Of a DNA stretch of 64,000 bases, positions 55,975 to 64,000 are shown in pieces (the first letter of the stretch is position 1; each line of letters starts with the position of its first letter). The notes under the pieces are model-generated. The model saw only the letters and a list, made by a program, of their open reading frames with translations, made no database searches and was not told where the DNA came from. Where the stretch lies: assembly GCA_022559985.1 (NCBI GenBank), contig JAFJTR010000048.1, positions 180,633-244,632 of the forward strand, in the 5' to 3' direction. The DNA is from Parastagonospora avenae f. sp. tritici 18332-5 (lineage: Eukaryota; Ascomycota; Dothideomycetes; Pleosporales; Phaeosphaeriaceae). The translations under genes and the position numbers were made by a program.

Positions 55975-56383
55975 GTTGAGTTAAAGTTGCTGGTCCTAGT
56001 GGGGATGATGCCTGGTACAAATCCGCAGGCGCGCTTCCTCGGGGATGGTCAGCAGCTATGGATTCGGCGATGCACTATCTCAGGATTTGCTCCCACAGTT
56101 GTCAAAATCTAATACTAGCAGAGTCATCCAGCGTGATGGCACCTGGGCAGGCGGCGAAGTAAAAACGTGACTGGCTGTGGAGACGTTTCGCGGGTCGCCC
56201 CTTCTGGCTAGCGCGACGAACATGCTGATGGGGAGTGGGCCCAAGCGCCTCCGTCTGTTTACTTTCCAAACATTGACCCACCTTGACAGCGCAGAACCGC
56301 GACCTCGTGCCAAAGAAGCGTGCACTCCCAAAGCCTTTCTCTGCCCTTCACTCATGCCATTATAGACGACATTAAATACCACC
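55975..56383. promoter_or_regulatory. Divergent promoter region, Ecdysoneless / spindle-pole gene
   Basis: About 410 bp between head-to-head start codons. No specific site was recognised. Confidence 0.5.
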
Positions 56384-59300
56384 ATGGCTTACGTACCCGG
56401 CACTCCTCAGACCGAGGTCGGCGACACGACGCGTTTCCACGGCGAGCAACTGTCCTTCAGTAGAGAAGAGTCGTTCCAAGCACCACCGGACCGCGACAAC
56501 CTGTTTAAGAAGTTGGGAGGCTCGCGAACACCCCGCAATCCGCTGGCCACTATGCGCAATGCTAATGCGAGAAACGAATTTACGCCAATGTTGAAGAGCG
56601 CAACCGCGAACCGGACGCGGCAAGTCAATGGCCTGCTGGATGGAAAGCTCACAACACCAGCCGCTTTGAAACCCGGATTCAGCATGAGCAACACGCCGCT
56701 TCCCGAAGCCAGCTCGTACGACATACAATCGAGTTCATTCGCCGAATCAGTCGATGGCCGCACGCCAGTACCAGACCCCAGCTCGAGCGCGATGAGCACG
56801 CCAATGGCATTGCCGAGGCGAGCAGAGGGTGAGATGGACAACGGCAACGGGAACGTGCTTACCTTGAGGGAACAGGAAGCTGTGAGTACCCCGCATCCAT
56901 GAGCAATAATTCGACGCGCCTTACTTGCAAGGCGGTTTGCTATGCGGAAAACATGCTAATATCTATCACAGCGCCTCGAGCAGATCGACAAGGAAAACTT
57001 CGGCCTCAAACTCAAGATCCATTTCCTCGAAGAGAACCTTAAGAAGATGGGTCCCGAATTCAACATCCGCGCACTCGAAGAGAACATCAATCTGAAGTCG
57101 GAGAAGGTCACAATGTCGCGCGACATCAAGAAGTACTCTAAAGACTTGCAGATGGCCGAGAAGGCGCTCGACGAGTACAAACAAAAATTGCACGAGTACG
57201 CTGACAAGATCAAGAGGCGGCATGCTGACGAGGGTATGCGCGAGGAAATGGACGAGCTCCGACGGCTGGCCGAGGAGCGCGCAGACGAGATCCAGCGCCT
57301 GGAGGAGAAGCTGGACGAGGCACGCAGCACAGAGGACGAGCTCGAGAAGGTCAGTGCCGAGCTGGAAAACAAAGAGGCAGAGTGTTCACGGCGTGACCAA
57401 TTGCTGGACGAGCACGAGGAGCGCATCGAGGAGTTGGAGAAGGAGCTCGAGAAGGCACAGGGCTCACAATCAGACGACGAAGAGAAGGATCGCCAGTTGA
57501 AGCAACAAGCCGACAGGATCGCCGAACTCGAAGAACAGCTCCGCTCGCTTAAGCAGGCCCAAGACACCGGTCTGGCAGAAAAGGAACACCAGCTAGAGGA
57601 ACAAGAGGAGAAGCTCGAAGACTTGGAAGAGCAGCTCCGCACTGTTGAAAGCGCGAAGGATGCGGAGATCGAGAAGCTCCAGACGAAGCTAGACAGCGCA
57701 GCGGATGGAAAGGACCAGGAGATACGCGAACTGGAGCAACAGCTTGACGATCTCGAGCGGCAACTCGATACCACCGAAGACCAGAAACGACATGAGCTAT
57801 CCGCCGCGGAAGAGCGTCTCCGGTCAGTAGAACGCGAGAAGGATGCCAACATCAAAGAACTCCAGCGTCGCATACAAACCATCGAGAGCGACAAAGAAGC
57901 AGAGCTCGAAGCTATCCGAGAGCGTCTGGAGCTCGCCGAATCCCAGGGCGACAACCAGGTCCAGCTCGCACAACAATCTGCAAATGACGCTCGCCAAAAG
58001 GTGGTTGAGATCACGCGCGAGAAAGGCGTTGAGATTGAGCTCCTGCAATCTCGGGTCGACAGCGCGGAAGCGAAGGCTGACGAGCTGGACGACTACCGCA
58101 GGCAACTCCAGGACGCCATGCAGCAAATCACACGCTTCCAGCGCGAAGTGTCATCTTACGAACAACAAGTGCAACAGCTTCGACAAACCATCAACCAGAA
58201 GGATCGCGATCTCAGTGGCATGGATAGACTTCGTCGCGAACGCGATGACGCCACTCAGGAAATCACAGGCCTGCGCACCACCATCACCGGCAAAGATGCT
58301 CAAGTTGAAGCCCTGAACAAGGCAACAAGAGAGCGCGACGCTTTGTCACGAGAGCTCGATAATCTGCGTCGCGACCGTGACAATCTCGCTGCGAAATTGT
58401 CCAGCAAGGATGAGCAAGTAGAAGCCCTGCGCAAAGGCAACAGCGATCGCGATGGATTGGTCACGACCCTTCGACAAGAGCGCGACGATGTCGAGCGTGA
58501 TATGCGTAATTTACGATCGACCATGTCCGGCAAAGACTCGCAGATTGAGGCATTACAGAGGGTCACTCGCGAAAGAGACACTCTGTCGCGGGATCTGTCA
58601 AACGTACAGACAACCTTACAGGCACGCGAGCGCGACATCTCGAGCCTGCAAAAGAAGATCGACGCTCAGGAAGTAGCTCTCAGTGAGCTTAAGCAGCTCA
58701 AGAGTGACTTGAGTGACCGCACACGCGAGCTTGACACAGCGCGACGGACCATATCAGAACGCGATGCCGAGCTCGACGCCCTAAGAGATCACGCCGACGA
58801 GCCCGGGACTCAGCTTGACGTTATGCAAGATCTTGTGCGCAAGCGAGACGATGAGCTGGAAAATCTCCGAGATGAACTCAACGCTCAAAGAAGCGAAGTG
58901 GACCGCCTTCAACACTTGGCAGAAGAGCGCATGCAAGCTCTTGAAGACCTCCGCGATGCTGCTCGTCTCGAGAAGCAAGATCTTGACGATGAGCTCGAGG
59001 CCCTGCTTGAGCAAGTCGATGAGACCAACGAAGAAAAGGCGTCTCTAGAGGAGAAAATCTCTGTATTAGAATCCATGATTCGCGAGAAGGAGAACCAAAG
59101 CACTGCTCTCCAGACCGAAACGCGAGCGGCGCAGCGCGAGCAAAAAGCTGCACTCGAAAACAAGATCCGCGACCTAGAGTCACGCATGCGAGAGAAGGAC
59201 TCGCAGCACCGCAAGCTCCAGACCGACGCAAAGGCCGCACAGCGCGAGCAGCAAACAGCTCTAGAGAAGCAGCTTCGCGACTTGGAGTCTCTGTTGCGGG

Positions 59301-59847
59301 AGAAGGAATCGCAGCTCCGCCTTCAGCAAGCCTCGTCCAAGGCTATACAGAACAAGTCTCACCAAGATGCCATTGACCTGGATGAGCAAGCTGAAGCCCT
59401 AACTAAGCGCCACATCAAAGAGATTAATGGCCTCGCCAAACAAATCCAATATCTCCGCGCGCGTTGCTCACGAGCTGAGGGCTTCCGCGAAGCACTGGGC
59501 TACCAGAAGCGCTTCTTCCTGATGCAGATTCAAGTCTACAGCGAATGGTACGTCTCCCCGCTTCTTTATCACAAAATCTCTCAAACTAACATGATCGTCA
59601 CAGCAATCAACAAGACCTCAACCTCATTTCGCAAATGGGTATCACTCCAGACATTACCATTCACGAGCGCCGACCGAGACTCAAATCTGCAGCTCTGGCT
59701 GTCATTGCGGCGATTCGAATGCAGAAGCTGAGCGAGGGGTGGGCGGTAAATAGGAAGATACACGATCAATTGAAGCAGAAGTTGGAGAGTATGAGGAGGT
59801 CGAACGGCGGTGGACGGAAGAGTGGAGGGCTGAGGATTGCGAGATGA
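56384..59847 (+). CDS. Coiled-coil spindle-pole-body protein, PcpA/Pcp1-like (Cnn_1N + PACT)
   Basis: Three exons (56384-56881, 56972-59547, 59604-59847) give 1105 residues. The ATG is in an ACCATGG context. A disordered, Pro/Ser-rich N-terminus of about 150 residues leads to a centrosomin motif 1 spanning the first intron (LREQEA joined to RLEQIDKENFGLKLKIHFLE). That motif recruits gamma-tubulin complexes. About 800 residues of continuous coiled coil follow. The end is a PACT-type module: YLRARCSRAEGFREALGYQK, FFLMQIQVYSECNQQDLNLI and a basic helix (AALAVIAAIRMQKLSEGW). Cnn_1N plus PACT is the layout of fission yeast Pcp1, Aspergillus PcpA and, more distantly, pericentrin, so a spindle-pole-body scaffold role is inferred. 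ApsB/Mto1 also has Cnn_1N, but the PACT end favours PcpA. Confidence 0.88.
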
Positions 59848-60228
59848 ACAGCCCGTGTTTAGGGAACGAAGTTTTGGTATTCTTACGCATAGCTAGGTGT
59901 TTTGGTCTTGGGTTCGTGGGAGCGGCGTTATCATCAACGAAATTGAACGCCTTGATTGTATTGTCACCAAACGGTCTGATGGCTCCAATATTAAACCAGA
60001 TACTTCTACCTCTTCACCACGCGCCACTCATCAAAAGAATGATGATATGCGCTGACCCTCACGCGAGAAGTTCAGAGATGCAGTACATAAAGTGCTGACT
60101 CAGATGCATTGAAGGATTCGGTAACCGGTCATGCTCGCTTCCCGACTGCAACCACATGTAGTCAAGCGTCGCCTCTTGAACGTGAAATGCACCATGCATG
60201 CAAACCAATTCTCTTTATCGCGTACATC
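59848..60228. other. Intergenic region
   Basis: It lies between the spindle-pole gene and the UstYa-like gene, on the same strand. Nothing recognised. Confidence 0.5.
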
Positions 60229-61056
60229 ATGGATAAGTTTGAGCAACAAGAGGAGCGGCTGCTGGAGCGAGAAAGCAGCGACGATGGAGAGGGAATTCGC
60301 AACAAGAAGACGAAGACGGGCAGTGTGAGGAAATACGCCCCAGCAATTGTGCTGTGTCTGCTCGTCGTATCAATGGTCTGGAACGTAGTGCTAGTCGCGA
60401 GTATCCAGACCTTGAGTACGAAAGATAGTCAAAAATCCGACTTCGGTGCGTCCACCCATACTTCACCATCCCACAAACTCACTTCCTCGCAGCCGGTCTC
60501 GAGCAAACCACCCCAATCCCTTACAAAATGCACACCCCCTTCATGTCCCTCAACCGCAGCCTATCCGACCCCCTCTGGACCGCCCTCGACTCGCACCCAA
60601 TCCTCATCGCCCTCTCGCGCCCATACATACAATCCCACGCCCTCGCTCCCTCCGCTCCATGTCCACAGGACCCGAGTAAACAACTCTATCAGGTTAAGGC
60701 GCTGCATCATATTCACTGTCTCGTGAGTCACCTCCCCTTTCCCATCCCCCTCTCCCCATTTCATTCGATCTTTTTACTATTGCTAACCTATGGGTGAATA
60801 GAAATCCATACGCATGGCCTACCTCGATGCGCTAGACGGCAAGCAATCCATGCCCCCGCAACACGTGGCGCATTGTCTGGATGTTCTTAGGCAGGATGTT
60901 ATGTGTGGTGCGGATGATACGCCGACGGCGTTTCATGAGCATGGGGGCGAGAAGAGGGATGGTGGGCAGGGGGAGAGGATGTGTAGGAGTTGGGAGGGGT
61001 TGGTGGAGTGGGTGGGGGTGGAGGGGAGGGGGAGTTGTTTTGTGGGAGGGGGGTAG
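60229..61056 (+). CDS. UstYa-family (DUF3328) oxidase-like protein
   Basis: Three exons (60229-60445, 60493-60722, 60802-61056) give 233 residues. A charged N-terminal tail is followed by one transmembrane helix (YAPAIVLCLLVVSMVWNVVL), as usual in the family. Both HxxHC signatures are present: HHIHC near residues 144-148 and HVAHC at 170-174, the latter continuing LDVLRQDVMCGADDTPTAF. UstYa proteins are thought to use these histidines for oxidative chemistry, notably cyclisation of ribosomally made peptides such as ustiloxin, and also act in other pathways. No KexB-repeat precursor gene, tyrosinase or other tailoring gene was seen nearby, so the pathway is unknown. A second in-frame ATG at 60187 lies upstream. 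Confidence 0.84.
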
Positions 61057-61685
61057 GGGAAGTAAGAGAGGTTGTTTGATGGTTGATAGTTTTTGGTGTG
61101 TTTGATTTGTGATCGTTTTGCTTTCGAGTTTGTGAGGTGCGAAGCTGGAGTGTGGATCGTGGACGTGGAGGATGGCTCTCGTGTTCTTGGATGGGAACGC
61201 TTTTTAGATGGCTGACTCTGTTCGCTGCTTCATTTTGTAGAGTGTCTTTACCTCTTGGAGTAATGTAGCAATCTTGCTGCGGTACTTGCATCCGACTTAT
61301 TTTGCAACTTGAAAGGCTGGGCGATGTTGAGACGTCGGCAGTGGTCAGCCTGCGGTACGTGTACATCTCCTGAACCTCGCTAGCGTATTCCTTGGGTAAT
61401 GATACATTCAGTGGGTTGTGCAGCGATGCGAACTATGAGGTCGGGCTGAACAAGATGAATGAATGAAAGCGGCGTGACCACGCGTTTGTCGTGTTCTTAG
61501 CTCCGACGCTCCCGGTGGTAAAGTTACCTCCGGTTGCTTGCCACTCTCACAGTTTCCGAAGTTCCTACTCCACTGCACTCACAATCCTTTTCCCGCTTGC
61601 GATGTCACATGAGTAGACACAACCCTAAATACAAAAGCGGGTCAGTTCGCACAAGCTCCTGCTGCACACATCGACATCAGCAACC
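61057..61685. other. Intergenic region
   Basis: No gene was seen. G-rich tracts on the plus strand continue from the 3' end of the UstYa-like gene. The right end is the Wss1-like promoter. Confidence 0.45.
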
Positions 61686-63056
61686 ATGCCGCTCGGCTTC
61701 GAGCGCCTCAATGAGCGGACTCAGCGACCGAATGCGCTCATCAACTTCATACGAACGATTCCAGGACCCTCCTCCTCCACCGCTGAGAACATCCTGAACT
61801 GCGTAGCAGCAGTATGCTACCCTTTCATGAAGTCGAACATGATCCTCGTACAAGCGCTCGAAGAATATCCCTACAACACTGAATTCGTTGGCCGCAACTT
61901 CAACGCCGGAGAAGTTATACAGCTTGTGCTGCGCGATAGAAATGGGAGGTGGCTTCCGCAGCGCATGGTGGAGATGGTCATGGTGCATGAGCTGGCACAT
62001 TGCAAGCAAATGAACCATTCCAAGGCGTTTTGGAAGTTGCGCGATGAATACGCGGTGGACCTGAAAGGGCTATGGGCGAAGGGATATACTGGCGAAGGCA
62101 TGTGGGGCAGAGGAAGAGGTCTGGACACGGGCGCATTGCAAATGAACGAGGCAGACGCAGCGGACATACCGGAACATTTGTGTGGTGGCACATTCGGGAG
62201 GCGTTCGTCGAAGAGGAAGCGCGGCGGCAAAGACAAGCCGACGCTGTCATATGCCGAGAGGAAGCAGCGCCGCATACTGAAGAAGTTTGGTGCAAATGGA
62301 CAGTCTTTGGGTGCCGACGACGACACAAAGGTCAAGCTTGAGGGTGGCATGCCCAAGAAAGGCAAACCTAGGGTTGCTGGCAGTGCACGCGGGAGAGAGC
62401 TCCGAGCTGCGGCTGCACTGGCAAGATTCAAGCCGGTCAAGAAAGAGGAGGTCACAATCAAGAAGGAGGAATCCTCGTCTGACAGTGAGACGGAAGACGA
62501 GTCGAACGAGCACGATGCGGCTGTGGACGTTGACGGCAAGAAGATGACTGACGACCAAGGTCGGTTCTTGATCAAGATTTGCGACGACGAAGATGACCGA
62601 GATGGCAATGCGCGTCGAGAGCTTGAAGAGATTCAGGGCATAGCACCACGAAAGACAGTGAAGGCGATTGCGCCCAAAGCGAAGACAGCCACCGCTAGCT
62701 CAAAACCGCCGCCAAAAAAGCCCGCCCCCTCGCAACTGAAAGATACAAACCGGCAATCTTCGAGCAAAGTCGTGCACTTCGACGAAGTCTGGAAGCAACG
62801 GGCCAATCCATCTTTGAAAGACGACACGAGTAGCTCAAGAACACAAGGCACACCTAAACCGACGGCATGCATCATATGTTCTCTCGAAAACGAGGGTACA
62901 GCGCTCACGTGTGCCGCTTGCTCGCACGTCTTGAAGCCGGATTTCGTTCCAGGCCACTGGGCATGTGACAGTGCTGCTTGCCAAGGCAGCGAGTACCTCA
63001 ACTCTGGGGATGTTGGCGCGTGTGGCGTTTGCGGTGCGATGAAAGCGAAGGAATGA
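61686..63056 (+). CDS. WLM-domain metalloprotease, Wss1-like
   Basis: An intronless gene for 456 residues. The WLM domain fills the first 170 residues, with the zinc-protease motif HELAHCKQMNH: His101, Glu102, His105 and third ligand His111. A basic, Lys/Arg-rich linker and an acidic stretch follow. At the C-terminus a RanBP2-like Zn finger (CIICSLENEGTALTCAAC, about residues 398-415) is followed by a second Cys-rich block (WACDSAACQG ... ACGVCGAMK). Wss1 and metazoan SPRTN cleave proteins covalently crosslinked to DNA. Such a nuclear DNA-repair role is well supported by domain layout. No VCP-binding or SUMO-binding motif was verified. A transposon begins about 300 bp downstream. Confidence 0.87.
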   Translation: MPLGFERLNERTQRPNALINFIRTIPGPSSSTAENILNCVAAVCYPFMKSNMILVQALEEYPYNTEFVGRNFNAGEVIQLVLRDRNGRWLPQRMVEMVMVHELAHCKQMNHSKAFWKLRDEYAVDLKGLWAKGYTGEGMWGRGRGLDTGALQMNEADAADIPEHLCGGTFGRRSSKRKRGGKDKPTLSYAERKQRRILKKFGANGQSLGADDDTKVKLEGGMPKKGKPRVAGSARGRELRAAAALARFKPVKKEEVTIKKEESSSDSETEDESNEHDAAVDVDGKKMTDDQGRFLIKICDDEDDRDGNARRELEEIQGIAPRKTVKAIAPKAKTATASSKPPPKKPAPSQLKDTNRQSSSKVVHFDEVWKQRANPSLKDDTSSSRTQGTPKPTACIICSLENEGTALTCAACSHVLKPDFVPGHWACDSAACQGSEYLNSGDVGACGVCGAMKAKE

Positions 63057-63446
63057 GGATTGGTGGTATTCACACCAGATGAACAACTCGGAGCAAGGGC
63101 TCCACGACTTATGATGTATGGCCATAGGCGCGGCGGACTTAATGACTTTTACGACATGATACCCTTAGATTTGCTTTCAATGAGCTGCGGCCAGTATGAG
63201 CTCAAATATCATAATCTGAAAATTACACCTTCAATTGGCACCTTGCCCAAGTCCACCTTGCATACAAATGCCTTAAAAATGATTTCAGGATAATGTATCG
63301 CATGTTCATCGTAGTCGTGGGACCTTCGTGAAGTACGCGGGTTACATAACATGCCCGTGCGCGTGATGCGCGACTCCGCGTGATGCGCGCGGAACACCAA
63401 AACGCGTCCACCTCCATCATTTTCAACCCACGATAACTCCACCAAT
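63057..63446. other. 3' flank of the Wss1-like gene and 5' part of a transposon
   Basis: The right part contains two copies of CGCGTGATGCGCG within 30 bp (63360-63391), probably subterminal sequence of the transposon. A possible element edge is the TA before CGCGGGTTACATAAC near 63335, since Tc1/mariner-type elements insert at TA. The opposite inverted repeat lies outside the window, so the boundary is unproven. Confidence 0.45.
63360..63391. repeat. Two direct copies of CGCGTGATGCGCG
   Basis: Two 13-bp copies separated by a few bases, located about 60-90 bp upstream of the transposase ATG. They fit a subterminal transposase-binding repeat. Function is inferred. Confidence 0.6.
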
Positions 63447-64000
63447 ATGGATCCAATTCAAGCAGCGATTGAACAAATTGAATCCCTAGAAGAAGGAGAA
63501 CATTTTACCTATACAGCAATTGCTGCGCAACACAATGTTGTCCGATCTACGCTGACCCGAAGGCACCAGGGCCAGACAAGCTCTGCGAACGATAAAAACG
63601 CCAACCAGCAGAAACTCAGCCCACAACAAGAGCTAGAACTTGTAGGATATATAGAGAGTCTCTCGAAACGAGGGCTACCGCCTACGAGAGAGATGATAAA
63701 AAATTTTGCCTCTGAGATCGCTCATCAGCTGCTGGGCGAGGCATGGATTACCCGTTTTATCCACCGACACGACGTCCATCTCATCTCAAAATGGACCTCC
63801 GGTCTCGATCGTACACGCGTTTTAGCCGATTCTGAGGTCAAATATAGACTCTACTTTGAGCTGCTACACGGGAAGATGGAGGAGTACAATATTGAGCCAG
63901 GAAACACCTATAATATGGATGAGAAGGGCTTCTTGATGGGCCTTATTGGGAGAAGCAAAAGGATCTTTTCCCGGCGTCAATGGGATAAGAAAGAGGTCAG
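63447..64000 (+). mobile_element. Pogo/Fot1-type transposase (5' part, continues beyond window)
   Basis: An ATG-initiated frame of 184 codons without a stop reaches the window end. It opens with a psq-type helix-turn-helix (YTAIAAQHNVVRSTLTRRHQ), then a CENP-B-like DNA-binding region (QQELELVGYIESLSKRGLPP ... EAWITRFIHRH). After LISKWTSGLDRTR comes the start of the DDE catalytic domain, with the first Asp in NMDEKGFLMG (Asp158). This is the standard order in Pogo-superfamily (Tc1/mariner) transposases of filamentous fungi. No frameshift or stop interrupts the visible part, and no obvious C-to-T decay from RIP is apparent, so the copy may be recent. The other catalytic residues and the 3' inverted repeat are outside the window. 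Confidence 0.88.

Noticed and set aside
56956..58014. A 352-codon Ser-rich minus-strand open frame
   Set aside because: It mirrors the coiled-coil codons (GAG/CTC on the opposite strand) of the spindle-pole gene.
1..64000. tRNA, 5S rRNA, CRISPR arrays and retrotransposon terminal repeats
   Set aside because: I looked for T-loop-like and 5S-like sequence and for regular spaced repeats and found none convincing; a covariance-model scan would be decisive.

Overview
This window looks like nuclear DNA of a filamentous ascomycete (Pezizomycotina). Coding sequences are broken by introns of about 45-116 bp with GT-AG borders and CTRAY-like branch points. The gene families are fungal: a Zn(II)2Cys6 factor, a UstYa-type oxidase, a DUF7730-like protein, an Spt10-like factor, a DopA homologue, a PcpA/Pcp1-like spindle-pole protein and a Fot1/Pogo transposase. 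I cannot fix the class from sequence alone. Most multi-exon models below were rebuilt by hand from splice sites, and every rebuilt CDS has a length divisible by three.

Layout. 0.7-6.7 kb, plus strand: Ras-like GTPase, YMC1-type mitochondrial carrier, six-exon Zn2Cys6 regulator. 7.7-10.6 kb, minus: Spt10-like acetyltransferase and an acyl-protein thioesterase, the latter divergent from a Vps71 (SWR1 complex) gene at 10.9 kb. 12.7 kb: a frameshifted MYND-finger gene. 13.8-19.5 kb, minus: six-exon cytochrome P450, DUF7730-like protein, small PPxY membrane protein. 19.7-25.5 kb, plus: the large DopA/Dop1 gene. 26.4-28.3 kb: an unknown disordered protein whose stop codon is in the leaky TGA-CTA context and is followed by an open in-frame membrane segment. 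30.6-36.3 kb, minus: a conserved secreted-type protein of unknown role and a C2H2 factor. About 36.3-41.3 kb is gene-poor. 41.3-44.1 kb: ribosomal protein uS10 (Rps20) divergent from a Cue3/ASCC2-type CUE protein. 46.3-52.5 kb, minus: an APH-fold protein lacking catalytic aspartates, Tan1, a three-repeat Myb-like protein and an acidic unknown. 52.9-63.1 kb: a Cys-rich unknown, Ecdysoneless/SGT1, a PcpA-like spindle-pole protein, a UstYa-like protein and a Wss1-like protease. From 63.4 kb a Pogo-family transposase runs off the window.

The genes are mostly housekeeping and do not form one pathway. Loose themes are chromatin and transcription (Spt10-like, Vps71, Zn2Cys6, C2H2, Myb-like), endosome/Golgi traffic (DopA next to the PPxY protein), and translation (uS10, Tan1, Cue3-like). 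The P450 and the UstYa-like gene are isolated, and I see no biosynthetic cluster around either.

I did not find a convincing new multi-gene system. The observations most worth checking are the TGA-CTA candidate readthrough gene, the apparent APH pseudokinase, the non-CaaX Ras-like GTPase, the PPxY adaptor-like gene beside dopA, the decaying MYND gene and the uninterrupted transposase.
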